64,000 nucleotides of DNA from Tetracentron sinense. Taxonomy: Eukaryota > Streptophyta > Magnoliopsida > Trochodendrales > Trochodendraceae. The position numbers and the translations under genes are program-made. The notes below the pieces were generated by a model that searched no databases, was not told the origin of the DNA, and saw only the letters and a program-made list of their open reading frames with translations. Below, in pieces: positions 22,185 through 33,342 of the stretch. Numbering within the stretch: position 1 is the stretch's first letter; every line of letters begins with the position of its first letter. The stretch covers positions 33,508,505-33,572,504 of the forward strand of contig CM026571.1 in NCBI GenBank assembly GCA_015143295.1, written 5' to 3'.

Positions 22185-23219
22185 GGAAAAGCCAACCACT
22201 ACAGGGAGGACAGCCCGACGACTTATGATGTTATCTGAATTTTACATCACATACATGACTATGAAGTCAATCAAGGGACAGACAATTGCAAATCACCTAG
22301 CCCATAGTCCAACACAAGACTACATTTCAGTACATGATCAATTCCATGATGGAGCCATCCTGCATACAAAGACGGAAGAGCAAGAATACCTCGGCTAGGA
22401 GTTATATTTTCATAGAGCCGCTAACAGTCATGGACATAGGGCATGAGTAGTCTTGATCTCTCCCAAGGGAGCCCACCTCTCCATCTTAGTCAAGCTGAAA
22501 TTTAGATGTTTGAACAACGAAGCAGAATATGAGGCATAAATAGTTGGGCTAAAAGAAGCCATAGGCATCGGGATTGAAGAGATAGACGTCTATGGTGATC
22601 CATCTTTAGTAATCTATCAAGCAAATGAATCTTGGGCCATCCGAGAAGCCAGGCTAGTCCCATACCTAACCTACCTCAATGTGTTAATCACTCAATTCAG
22701 AAGAATCACCTTCAGTCAGAGGTCCAGGAGCCACAACAGATTCGCCAACGCATTGGCCAATCTCGCCTCCATGGTACAGATTCCTAAGGGCATCATGCTC
22801 TGGCCAATCGAGATTCAGCAACAGGATCGACCTGCCTTTTGCCTTGAGATAGAAGAAGTATCAGATAAGAAGCCTTAGTATGCAGACATTAAGCAATATC
22901 TCAAGGAAGGGACCTTCCCATACGATGCCACCAAAATAGACCGTCGGGCAATCAGAAGACTGGCCATTCAGTTTATCCTCTCAGGAGGAATCTTGTATAA
23001 AAGATCGTCGAACATGATCTAGCTCAGATGCCTCGATACCTATGAAGCTGCACAGGTAGTTGAAGAAGTTCACAGAAGAACTTGTGGCCTCCACATGAAC
23101 GGGCTATTGCTGCCTAAAAAGATACTCAAACTATGCTACTACTGGTTTACAATGGAATCTGATTATTGTCGGCATGTACAGAAGTGTCACCAGTTCCAAA
23201 TCTATTCTGAAAAGATCAA
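22185..23219 (+). pseudogene. RNase H end, second RNase H and integrase zinc domain, element D
   Basis: Continues from 19921: GRTARRLMMLSEFYITYM and KGQTIANHLAH (RNase H end), then the Tat-specific second RNase H (LYFHRAANSHGHRA, LNNEAEYEA, IEEIDVYGDPSLVIYQ, FANALANLASM), a connector (YADIKQYLKEGTFPYDA) and the integrase HHCC domain (EVHRRTCGLHMNGL ... CYYWFTME ... YCRHVQKCHQ). Ends at KINA, where copia L is inserted. The first Asp of the second RNase H (YFDG in B) is changed to His here. Confidence 0.88.
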
Positions 23220-23224
23220 TGCAC

Positions 23225-25424
23225 TGAAAGTATGCCTCTTTTTAATTTTAGAAACACAGTTCTTGGGGGGCATACTTCGAATCCCAAGATCTGACTAAGA
23301 TTTTAATTGATTTTATTCAATGAAGGTAGGAATAACATTCACCTTTGCGACTTTGAAATTTTTAAGTCAAATCCACGTTAGAACAGTACTTGCAAACCTT
23401 CACAAGTGTCAAATCTCCTGTCGATTCACACGAACCTTCTTTTTCCTTTAAAGCTTTCTCTAATGGAAGCTAATGGCCCTTCCGAATTTCCAGCTCTAGG
23501 AATCTTGAATAAAAGATCCAATCTTTATTATAAAGAACCTTTCTTGATGATCAAGATCCTTGATCTTCTTCTTCTTGATTATTCAAAACTTAGAACACAT
23601 AAGAGAAGAAAGGGGAGATGGGTGACCGTACACCTCAAAGAAAGAGGAGTGGGAGGGCGTGAGATTGAGGAGAGGAGAAAATAAAATTTTGGAAATTTTA
23701 TTGTGTCCCAAGCCGTGGACGTCCGTCCACCTCTTTATATATGAGAGCTTGGGTTGCTTGCAACTCAAGAGTCCACTTTCTAATCCAATTAGAATTCCTC
23801 AATTTGTTTCTAATTCTTGATTTCTCCTAATCCAATTAGGAAAAATCATTAATAGAAACTAACCTTATCCCTTAGTGTCCAACTAATCTTATCCTTATTC
23901 TAATCCAATTAGGATTCCTTGATTAGTAAGAAACTAATAGAACCCTTGTCCAACAAGGAATCTTTAATTAGTAACTAACTCTAACTAACTAACTAACCTT
24001 ATCCAATAAGGAGAGTAGTTATTAGATACTAATTAAATAATAATAACAATTATTATTATTTAACACCTCCATGAAGTGGGCGTCCCACCCTAGGTGGGAC
24101 CCACTCCACATGCCCCTAGTGGGTTCTAAACCCTTTTGGTCACTTTAATAATTCTTTTAAAATATTCCCCAATGGGTCCTACCTATTTGGTTTTTCACAT
24201 CCAATGTGATTCTACCTTTTAGACCTTCACTATACCATATAGTGATTACTTAGAAAAATTAATTAATTTAATTATAAATTAAATTAAATACTTTAAGAAG
24301 GTCCTTGTATGTGGGATCTAAAGGGATCTCCTATTTCCGGTTGTGGGACCAAGTACTTCACCTTTTTGGTTGAAGCATTGTTACTAGGAAACACCTTTCC
24401 TAAAACTCCATTAGTATCATAGAATGTTATCTAAGTCCCTGGACTTCCACCAATTACAATAATGTCCATTAACACAATGTGACTAACCTCCAGAAATTAG
24501 AGAATTGCTTGTAAGTACCATCTCACAATATATTTACAAATAAATCCTTCCACATTCCGATATCACTTGTAAGCTTCCGGGATTGAAACAATTCCACTGT
24601 CTTAGTCCCTAGCTTATGAATAGAACCCTTTCTCATGATTACTTTTTCATTGAACTGAACCTCCAAAACACTTTTGAAGAAACATTAGAAAAGAACCGAC
24701 ATATATATTTATATATATTTTTCCATATTAAAAATATCAACTTCGATAAAACTATTTTACCGAAAAGCACCAGTACTGGATTTAACAGTTCAGTTCAACA
24801 AATATCACCTTGATATCATTATCTCCAATTAAGGAGTTGTGGATTCCTTATTGAGTGTTTACACACTTCTCCAAACATTGTGTACATGACCCAACGTACC
24901 CGGAGTTAGTCCTGTGTATTGGACATTGCCGATTGGCACATCAAAGCCATATAGACAGATGTCTGAGAAGATATTAACCTCTCAGGTCTAAGGACAATTT
25001 GTCAAATGGTAACCCTAATACAATCTGACAGTGTATTCCATAAGGTATCCACTAGTGACCCCGTTCAGTATTATGTACTTGCTACATATACTCACATGTT
25101 AGTCAAGATTCACCACTCTCTGTGAGTGAGATTCATCACACTATCTCATAGAACTACACATGTGCAAGCCATGATGAAGTACGGCGCCCAACCAGTACTC
25201 TAGAGGCTTCGAACAATATTAGGTTTACAAGGAACTGGAAAATAATATCTCCTCGCAACCTTTGCATGATTTTCCTACAATGTTACCTATGAAACTTTAT
25301 GTCATCATCAAATGATACAGTAATCAATATAAATACCCTTTATAGTTGGTTGTGTGAATATGATGCTTGTCTAATCAACATAGAAAGGTCTCTTATTGGC
25401 TTTCGAGGGCATATATGTCCAACA
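23225..25424 (-). repeat. 3' LTR of copia L
   Basis: 2200 bp; reads TGTTGGACATATATGCCC...GGCATACTTTCA on the minus strand. A TATA-like tttatata (TATATAAA on minus) lies at 23734-23741. It matches the 5' LTR at 39556-41742 colinearly, with scattered substitutions and a small extra stretch near 24280. It is recognisably related to the LTRs at 12974 and 51527. Confidence 0.96.
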
Positions 25425-25440
25425 ATCTCTCACTTGCACT
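25425..25440 (-). promoter_or_regulatory. Polypurine tract of copia L
   Basis: On minus, GAGTGCAAGTGAGAGAT directly precedes the 3' LTR TGTTGG. The same sequence with single changes (gtgcaagtgggagat) precedes the 3' LTR of H and a close variant precedes that of I. It would prime plus-strand DNA synthesis. Confidence 0.85.
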
Positions 25441-26308
25441 CTAAGCCAATTAGATGTAATGCCCATCTTCTCAGTGATATTTCTCAAACACCAGCTGAAG
25501 CATAACTTAATATACATGGGTCTGTCATGTCTGCTTTACCACAACTATTGTAGTGATGCAATAACACTTGCAACTCTTGCAAATTTATTATGAATAACCA
25601 CAGTCTTAAAAGACTAAACAAAAATGATATTGTCCAACAGTCATTTTCAAAAGTTAATATGCTTGTGCTTTACCATTATGTAATGATTTGAACTAATCTG
25701 ACCAATATCTTATCACATCAACATGTGATGAATATCTGGTCTAGTACAAATATACTTTCTCATGATATCACATATCTAAGAGAAACTGATTCCATTCCAT
25801 AGAGGTAGAAACTCTTTTCTTGGAATCTTACTTGCACGAAAACATAATTGTTATTGGGAGAATAACAATATCATTTTTCTTTTGTCTCTAAGCCATTTAG
25901 GACTAAGAAAACATGATGTCAAAGTTTTTGTCCTTCATTGTAAAATTGCTAGATCAAATCTAAGAGAAGAATAATATTCATACTTCATTCACAATGAAAA
26001 GAATATTATCTTTGGATAGAGTCAGGAAAGTAATTATACTCCCACTAACCAATTTGCACACAAAGGATACTTTCATTTTAGATGAAAATCAAACAGTTTG
26101 ATTACTTCATCAGAATAAAAGTTAGTCCAACTACAGATTCTGGGACCTGTGAGTTCTAGTGTACTATTTAGGTCTAGTGAGAGTAGAGAGTTGATCTCTA
26201 TCAATTCTCATGGTTAATGGTCTATTGGACTTCCGCTTCTAGAACAATTCAAGATTCAGTTTCTCTACTAGGAAACTTGTATTCCTATTTACAAATATCT
26301 TTTGTTAT
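25425..26308 (-). pseudogene. Decayed copia reverse transcriptase/RNase H of L (3' portion)
   Basis: No reading frame survives, but short minus-strand stretches align in order with copia H: FLPLWNGISFS (H: ILPFRHGISLS), KYICTRPDIHHM (H: VMLCTRPDICHAV), KLVSGS, then LSKDNIL where H has LYVDDIL, and the C-terminal WLR..GVQVR end. The catalytic Tyr-Val-Asp-Asp has become Ser-Lys-Asp-Asn. F is inserted upstream at FVNRN, within the region where H reads VFVSRNAIFL. Confidence 0.75.
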
Positions 26309-26991
26309 TGTTGCGTCCTAAAATACCCCCTAGGAGTTAGGGATACTTTGACTCGTGACCGCCGTATCATACCTCCAGTATAATACATGAGGCACACGTA
26401 GAGACCTGTCAGAAACACATACATATCTTAGCAGAAACGAAATACAATGTACAGCGGAATAAAATACTAAACACAGCGGAAGCAAAACAATAACTCCTAT
26501 AACTCGGTTCAAGTATAAACTAACAAAAGTATATACATGTGAGAAACCCAAAAGTGGAGTGGACTAACCCCACACTCACATAACAAAATAACCTCGTAAA
26601 GTTCTAAGTCCGATCAACAAAAGTTGAATTCTCAACACCTATCTATAGGACCATCGTCCTGATAATGATCCATGGAAGGCTCTGGGTCGAAGTACTCTTC
26701 CTCCAACCATGGTTCCGTGCCACATAGATCAAACGGAGCCCAAGCACCTGCCGATGATAACAAATATCGACTGAGCGTGGAATACTCAGCGTATACAAAC
26801 TAATAACAATAAAGCAATATAGCATAGAGCATACAAAGCATGGAGTTTGAGATCCTTAAAACATATTAGTGCGTAGAAATCATGTATAGCATATGTGATA
26901 AAATCCGAAATCCGAAACCTTATCCATGTGAGTCATTCGATAATCATAGCCTTGTGAGTTCTTGTGAGTTCATGGAGTTACTTAGAGTCAT

Positions 26992-27190
26992 TATGATCCG
27001 TAGAGACATGGAGATACCATAGAGCACATAGAGCATAACCTTAGAGATCTTAGAACGTTACATTTATGATCCGTAGAGCATGTGAGACGATCTTAGAGCT
27101 TATCACAGAGTTCCTTGTGAGCATAGTATGATCTATAGAGCTTGTGAAATGATCTTAGAGAAATCATAGAGTTACTTAGAGTCGTTCCTT
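26992..27190. repeat. Diverged ~62-73 bp tandem units in F LTR
   Basis: Units start tatgatccgtagag at 26992 and 27065 and tatgatctatagag at 27127, each followed by gatcttagag and a gagtt-containing tail. The equivalent stretch in the 5' LTR is about 34000-34205. The tandem repeats of E, K and J are different in sequence but lie in the same part of the LTR. Confidence 0.75.
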
Positions 27191-27675
27191 ATTAGTCATT
27201 TTAGTGAAAAACAACTTTTTGTACTTTGAGAAATCCAAGAAAAACATCAATTCATGCGAGACATGCGAGCATATGAGAGAAATCATCATATTTAAGCATA
27301 AAAATCCCTTAGAGGTATTTCATCAACCACTGAGAGTGCATCATAATAGTAGCTTACATCCAACATAGTATAACATCTTTCCATACCAAAGCAAATCAAG
27401 ATATACATATAGCATAAAGTGAGGAGAATCATATATAACAACTAGTAGGATTGCAAGATTGGTAGTAGAATGTATCTACCTTGGTGAAATCAATGGGTTT
27501 GATTCCTAAAAGCTTGAACAAGCAAGAACCTTGAGTTCTTGGTTGATAATCACCAAAGAGAGCTTGATCTTCCTTCAAGCTTGATCACAAGTACTTCTTC
27601 TCATTCTTTTTTCTCTCAAAATCTCCTAAGATAGGGCACAGAGGGTTTCTGAAACCCTAAGGCATGAACTCAGCC

Positions 27676-27683
27676 TATTTATA
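27676..27683 (-). promoter_or_regulatory. TATA box, F 3' LTR
   Basis: tatttata within gcctatttataggc, read GCCTATAAATAG on minus. It lies 57 bp downstream (on minus) of the palindrome array. The 5' LTR has it at 34688-34695, also 57 bp from its array, and G has it at 48560-48567, 54 bp from its array. Confidence 0.75.
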
Positions 27684-27739
27684 GGCAAAGGGTGGTGGTT
27701 AAAGTCGTAAACACCCTTAATGAAGAAAATCTGTGAACA

Positions 27740-27924
27740 ACCGATCGATCTGTGGTACAGACCGAGCGATCGGTGGCTTACCGGTCGATCGGTGGTTTCA
27801 ACCGAAAGCTCGGTTGAAAACACCCTCTCTAGAAAATTTTCCCATACAAAAAAGTTGACCGCTCGATAGCAACCGAGCGATCGGTAGAGGACCGGTCGAT
27901 CGGAGGTATCACCGAGCGATCGGT
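27740..27924. promoter_or_regulatory. CGATCG palindrome array, F 3' LTR
   Basis: Seven 14-bp units start at 27740, 27761, 27780, 27801, then 27872, 27891 and 27911. Consensus ACCGAGCGATCGGT/ACCGGTCGATCGGT; the 27801 unit is accgaaagctcggt, in which the core has changed but the outer arms remain. Spacing 21, 19, 21, 71, 19, 20 bp. It lies just upstream of the TATA box on the element's strand, where an enhancer or repressor site would be expected. Confidence 0.85.
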
Positions 27925-28161
27925 GATCCCCTGTGTTGCTGTAAACCCTTGTTTTCACTACCTTAGACCTTTCCAATCCAATTTCCAACACCTTTAGTAC
28001 TTAAAACACACTCCTTAGGGATATATAAACCCATTGAAACATGCACGCCAATTATCCAAACTCATATATTAATCATAAGGCCCCTAAGTGTACAAAACCA
28101 CACTTGGGCACTATTCACACACTATTCACCAATACGTGAGATGAAATTTCGGGGCTCTACA

Positions 28162-28177
28162 TCCCTCCCCCCTTACA
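28162..28177 (-). promoter_or_regulatory. Polypurine tract of F
   Basis: Minus strand AAGGGGGGAGGGA directly precedes the 3' LTR TGTAGAGCC. Equivalent tracts lie next to the LTRs of K (56327) and J (62788). Confidence 0.9.
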
Positions 28178-28251
28178 AGAATTTCGTCCTTGAAATTAGA
28201 ACGACACCCAAAACATACAAGAACAAAATACATACAAAACCAACAAGAAAC

Positions 28252-29451
28252 TCACTCAAACAAGTAAGGGTACTTTTCTTTCACCTTGGCTTCTCGTTCC
28301 CATGTAGCTTCTTCCTTGGAATGATGTTGCCACTTCACAAGGACTAAAGGGATAGTCTTATTGCGCAAGACTTGATCGCGACGATCCAAAATCTGAACTG
28401 GTTGCTCAACCAATGTGAGATCCTCTCTAATCTCCACAGGATCAAGAGCAATGACGTGAGACGGATCCGAAATGTATTTCCTAAGCATAGAGATGTGAAA
28501 TACATTATGGATTACTGTCATGTGAGACGGTAGTGCTACCCTGTAAGCAACCTCACCAACCCTTGTGATGATCTCAAATGGTCCTATGTACCTAGGACTA
28601 AGCTTTCCCTTCTTTCCAAATCTTATGATTCCCCGACTCGGCGAAATCTTCACAAAGACCCGATCTCTAACTCGGAACTCCAATTCTCGACTGCGAGTAT
28701 CCGCATAGCTCTTCTGCCTATCCTGAGCAGTTTTCAATCGCTCCCGGATAACCTTGAACCTTTCTGCAGTCTGCTCAATCAACTCAGGACCAAGAACTTT
28801 CCTCTCACCAACTTCATCCCAGTATAGCGGAGATCTGCAACTGCGACCATACAGAGCTTCGAAAGGTGCCATCTAGATGCTCGCCTGATAACTATTGTTG
28901 TAGGCGAACTCAACCAACGGTAATTGTTCCTCCCAACTACCCTGAAAGTCTAGCATTCAAGCTCGGAGCATATCTTCCACAACCTAATTCACCCATTCAG
29001 TCTGCCCATCAGTTTGAGGATGAAAGGCGGTGCTGAAATCCAAACGAGAACCCATAGCATTCTGAAAAGTTTTCCAGAACCTAGAAGTAAACCTAGGATC
29101 TCGATTAGATACGATAGAAACTGGCACACAATGCAGACGAACCACCTCCTTGACATACAAGGCTACTAACTGATTAGCATTGAAAGTAGTCCGATAAGGA
29201 ATAAAGTGTGCAGACTTAGTCAATCTGTCTACAATCACCCAAATAGCATCGGAGCCCTTCACCATTCGCGGCAAACCCACGATGAAATCCATCGAGATAT
29301 TCTCCCATTTCCATTCCGGAATAGGGAGGGACTGTAAAAGACCTGCCGGCCTCTGATGCTCGGCTTTCACCTCCTGGCACACCAAACATCTAGCAACATA
29401 CTCGGCGACTTCCCTCTTCATGTTTTGCCACCAGTAGTGCTTCTTCAGATT
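28252..29451 (-). pseudogene. Integrase with chromodomain-like C-terminus, chromovirus F
   Basis: HHCC domain: HRSKYTVHPGGTKMY...HYWWQNMKREV...YVARCLVCQ. Core: Asp in [10 protein letters not shown], then VSNRDPRFTS, where J, K and G have VSDRD, so the second catalytic Asp is Asn (one G-to-A change), then HPQTDGQTE with the Glu. GPY/F block (GKLSPRYIGPFEI) near 28590, then ILDRRDQVLRNKTIPLVLVK and WQHHSKEEATWERE, the chromodomain-like end, stop TGA at 28252. Four internal stops. Inactive as it stands; the chromodomain is thought to target insertion to marked chromatin. Confidence 0.92.
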
Positions 29452-30290
29452 CTAATACATCTTGGTACCTCCCGGATGTACCGTGTACTTGGATCGGTGA
29501 GCCTCATCCAAAATCTCACCCCTCAACACCGTGTCGGTTGGAATGCACAACCTGCCTTTGAACGTGATAGCACCATCACCATTCAAAGCGAACTCCTGAC
29601 TGCCATTACCAACCGACTTGTCTCGGTAAGCAAGCAATTCGACATCCGAATCTTGCAACTCCTTGATCCGATTCAAGATGTGTGGCCTAACCACGATATT
29701 GGACATCACTGGCCCGTAGGCAACATGCCTGAGAGTATTGTCTAGATTACACATCTCATTCAACAACTTCCACTCTTGTATTCTCAAGTGAGCCATAACC
29801 CCATAAGGTTTCCTCATAAGAGCATCGGCTACCACGTTAGCCTTACCAGGATGGTACTGGATAGAACAGTCATAGTCCTTCATGAACTCCATCCATCAAC
29901 ACTGCCTCATATTCAACTCCTTCTGGAAGAAAAGATACTTCAAGCTCTTGTGATCCGTGAACACCACGAATTCTTCCCCGTAGAGGTAGTGACGCCAAAT
30001 TTTCAGTGCAAACATGACGGCTGCAAGCTCTAAGTCGTGAGTGGGGTAGTTTTGCTCATGCTACTTTAACTGACAGGAAGCATAGGCAACCACCTGTTTA
30101 TGCTGCATCAAAACACATCCAAGTCCAACTAGTGAAGCATCACAATAGACCTCGAAACCACCACTTCGAGATGGAACCGTGAGAACAAGGGTTGTGGTAA
30201 GCCTCTTCTTCAACTCTTGGAAACTCACCTCGCACTTGTCACTACAAATGAACTTAGTATTCTTCTGCGTGAGATAGGTAAGCTGAGTGG
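29452..30290 (-). pseudogene. RNase H domain, chromovirus F
   Basis: Landmarks: SRSGGFEVYCDASLVGLGCVL (first catalytic Asp), [29 protein letters not shown] (Glu), [11 protein letters not shown] (Asp), KANVVADALMRKPYG, followed by the connector to integrase (SNIVVRPHILNRI..LCIPTDTVLRGEIL). Catalytic acidic residues are present. A stop near 30057 (TGA or TAG replacing a codon before HEQNY) and another near 29897 break it. Same frame as the neighbouring domains. Confidence 0.9.
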
Positions 30291-31337
30291 CTAAGCTTGA
30301 AATCCGTCCACGAACCTCCTGTAGTATCTTGCCAGGCCTAGAAAACTACGAATCTTGGTAACACTCTTCGGCTTTTCCCGATTCATCACTGCCTCAATCT
30401 TTGCAGGATCGACTGAGATACCTTCAGCAAACACTACATGTCCAAGAAAGGATACCTTGTTCAGCCAAAACTTGCATTTGCTCAACTTAGCATACAAGCG
30501 ATGCTCTCGAAGAGTCTGCAATACAAGGCGGAGATCTCTCATGTGATCATCCCGTGACTGTGAGTACACAAGGATATCATCTACGAACACAATCACACAC
30601 CGATCGAGAGATGATCTGAACACCCGGTTCATCAGATCCATAAATGTTGGTGAGTTAGTCAGCCCAAAAGACATGACTAGAAACTCGTAATGGCCGTATC
30701 GAGTCCTGAACGCTGTCTTCCGAATGTCTTCCTTCTTGATCTTCAACTGATGATAACCAGATCAAAGGTCAATCTTGGAAAAGAACTTCGCACCTTTCAA
30801 CTGATCAAACAAGTCGTCTATCCGAGGCAATGGATAACGATTCTTGATCGTGACCTTGTTCAATTGCCGGTAGTCAATGCACATACACATAGACCCAACT
30901 TTCTTCTTTACAAAGAGCACCGGAGCTCCCCAAGGTGAGACACTTGGCCGAATGAAACCAAGGCCTTGTAATTCTTCCAATTGGCCCTTTAACTCCTTTA
31001 GCTCAATAGGGGCCATCCAATACGAAGCCCTAGAAATCGGCGCCGTGCCTGGAGCCAACTCAATTGCAAACTCGATTACCCGATCAGGAGGCAATCTCGG
31101 TAAGATCTCCGGAAAAACATCCATATATTCACACACAACTGGAATGGATGTGGAGTCTCGTGCTTCTACCTTCTCGAGACTGAGAGCTGCAAAGCGAGCA
31201 ATGTCTCTCCTCTGAAGTCCTCTAAAATGAAATGGCTTCAACCCAGCGGATTTAAAATTCACCACTTCTCGAAACACGCCACGTGCCCATGGTGAGCTGA
31301 GAGCCAATCCATACCTAGGATGACGTTGAAATCCCAA
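30291..31337 (-). pseudogene. Reverse transcriptase, chromovirus F
   Basis: [60 protein letters not shown] (catalytic Phe-Val-Asp-Asp at 30576-30587), [15 protein letters not shown]. The one stop in the palm (TGA near 30757, where relatives have CGA) splits an otherwise continuous domain. The Asp pair is intact. Confidence 0.93.
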
Positions 31338-31824
31338 TCCTAAAATCCCAGAATGATTAGGTCTACTGGTAACTCGTGCTGCATAACCTGCACAACACTA
31401 CCCCGATATACTTTATCTGTCTCTATAGACTTGCCCAATTAGGTCAAAATGGACAACTCCCGAAGTAGCTTACTCGGCTCGGATGTAAACCCTTTTGCAA
31501 AGCTAGGTGAGACGAACGAATGAGTGGATCCCTTATCGATTAACACCCTTGCTAAACACTCATTCACTAGTAACGAACCTGAAAATTTTAATCACCCAAG
31601 TTATAACATATAAGATAACATAAATACAAGCATCATAAAACACTACATGGAATACATATGCAATACAGCATATATCATAGTAACACTAGAACTTAGACAA
31701 GATCAAACTTGCTCGTACCATGCACAACATCATCAGATGCCTATGCGTCTCTGTCAGTCATGGCAAAGACCCTGCCCTAGTTAGCCTGACGAGGCTGCTG
31801 GGTGGACGGGACGGATCTAGAGGC
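31338..31824 (-). pseudogene. Aspartic protease, chromovirus F
   Basis: Active-site loop reads ARVLIDKGSTHSFVSPSFAK near 31500-31560; the usual DSG is DKG here. Downstream [24 protein letters not shown] is the typical end of the domain, followed by the RT lead. The region 31570-31824 upstream of the loop shows no clear motif and has lost its frame. Function would be polyprotein cleavage. Confidence 0.8.
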
Positions 31825-32937
31825 CTATGATGAAGACCCCTGAAGTGAAGTCTGCCTGTCTGAAGGCCAAACTCCCTGTGGTCCAGTCTGTGACTGCTTA
31901 CGCGGGCAATCTCGAATCATGTGGCCCATCTTGCCACAGTGGAAGCATCTACCTGACATTCTTCGGTAATCCCCTGACTTGTGCTGACGACCACAGACGG
32001 CGCATTCCTCAAAAGTCTGCGATGCGGAGGAAGCCGGAGGCATAACCCTCATAACCTATGATGCCATATGGCGCGGTGCCTGAGGCACAAAAGAAGGTCT
32101 CTGAGCCGGCATCAGCTGGGAGAACTGGTATGGTACAGTCCTAGTCCTCTTCTCAGACGATGAACCACTAAACTAACCCCGAGACATGCTTTTCCCGAAG
32201 CCACTGTCTCTCCTTCTCATGAAATCTTCCGCATTCTTTTCGGCGATCTTCGCCTTCCCTACGATCTCTCTCCAAGACTCCACCTGGAGAATGGACACTC
32301 GATCTCGAATGAAGGCCTTCAAACCCATTTCAAACTTCCTGACTCGTAAGTCTTCAGTAGCAACCAAGGGCAGAGCAAACCTTGACAATTCGGTGAACTT
32401 AGCCTCATACTCGGCTACGCTCATCGACCCTTGCTCCAAAAGCATAAACTCTCTTGCTTTTTGTTCCCGAATAAACCTGGGAAAGTACTGCTCCCTGAAA
32501 GGCTTTAAGAACTCTGCCCAAGTCTAGGGCACTCCTGCCTTTGCAACATCCCTCTGCCTTTGGGCAGCTCACCACCAATGTTCAGCTTCACCTTCCATCA
32601 CGAAGGAAGCCCATTCAACCCTTTGCTCTTCAGTACATCGGAGAGCCCGGAACGTCTTCTCCAACTGCATAATCCAAGACTCCGCCACCATTGGATCCAG
32701 AGTACCGTAAAATGTCGGAGGCCGTAGTCTCCGGAAAGCTTCAAGCCCCGCGATGTGATGCACCGGTGTAGGCACAGGAGTAGCCGGTGGGGTAGGAGTA
32801 GGTCTCGCTGCCAACAACGCCAAAGTCTCGGCTATGGAGTCTATAGCATTCGAAAAATACAACGGTTCCTCTTCTCTTGGAACTTCACTCTCGGTCCTCC
32901 GAGTAGGGTAACCTCAACCACGAATGCCGCGTCTCAT
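31825..32937 (-). pseudogene. Gag with CCHC zinc knuckle, chromovirus F
   Basis: Starts at ATG 32937 (MRRGIRG, then a TGA where relatives have a sense codon). The gag core follows: LEAFRRLRPPTFYGTLDP, WIMQLEKTFRALRC, WASFVMEGEAEHWW, EFMLLEQGSMSVAEYEAKF, LRVRKFEMGLKAFIRD. Zinc-binding CAVCGRQHKSG and CCHC knuckle CFHCGKMGHMIRDC at about 31910-31950. Four or more stops. The same ATG context occurs in G (MRRGARGCGY at 47940), which supports this start. Confidence 0.92.
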
Positions 32938-33326
32938 GATGTCAAATCCTGAGATCAATTGGCAAAACATGAGTCTAGCTTGGACATCAACCTCACACAT
33001 CATATAGCAGTTCAATATACATGAATTGCTATTACGCATATCGTATACATCGAGGTATACACATAATCAGATAAGTATAACTTAGAGTGTCCTATCATGA
33101 CTAAGTTGGGCATCTACCCTTTCTGGAACAAAACTCGGGACATAGTCTAAACTAGCGCCTGGACTAAGATCCTAGACTGACCGAAGGACTCGCTTGATAC
33201 CGGTTATGTCGTGGTAACAAGTATAAGACAACAAGTCCATCTGAGTTCAAAGTTCAACTCATAGAACTTACTTCTGCTTAGCCCAAGGGAAACCAATCCC
33301 TATAGCTTGTGTGACCTAATGCCTAA

Positions 33327-33338
33327 GCTCTGATACCA
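33327..33338 (-). promoter_or_regulatory. Primer-binding site of F (initiator Met tRNA)
   Basis: Minus strand TGGTATCAGAGC, the standard plant initiator-Met tRNA complement, 4 nt from the inner end of the 5' LTR. Identical sites serve L (39543-39554) and G (48237-48248). Confidence 0.95.
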
Positions 33339-33342
33339 AGTC

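Larger units (their letters stand above)
26309..28161 (-). repeat. 3' LTR of chromovirus F
   Basis: 1853 bp, plus-strand ends TGTTGCGTCC and GGGGCTCTACA. Contains diverged tandem units starting tatgatc at 26992, 27065 and 27127, a CGATCG palindrome array (27740-27924), and a TATA box at 27676-27683 read on minus. The terminal motif GGGGCTCTACA is shared with the solo LTR at 19922. Confidence 0.96.

Noticed and set aside
22036..22398. Continuous 120-codon open stretch on plus as a gene of its own
   Set aside because: It begins in the solo LTR and runs across the ctact junction into D RNase H; only the part after 22185 is meaningful.
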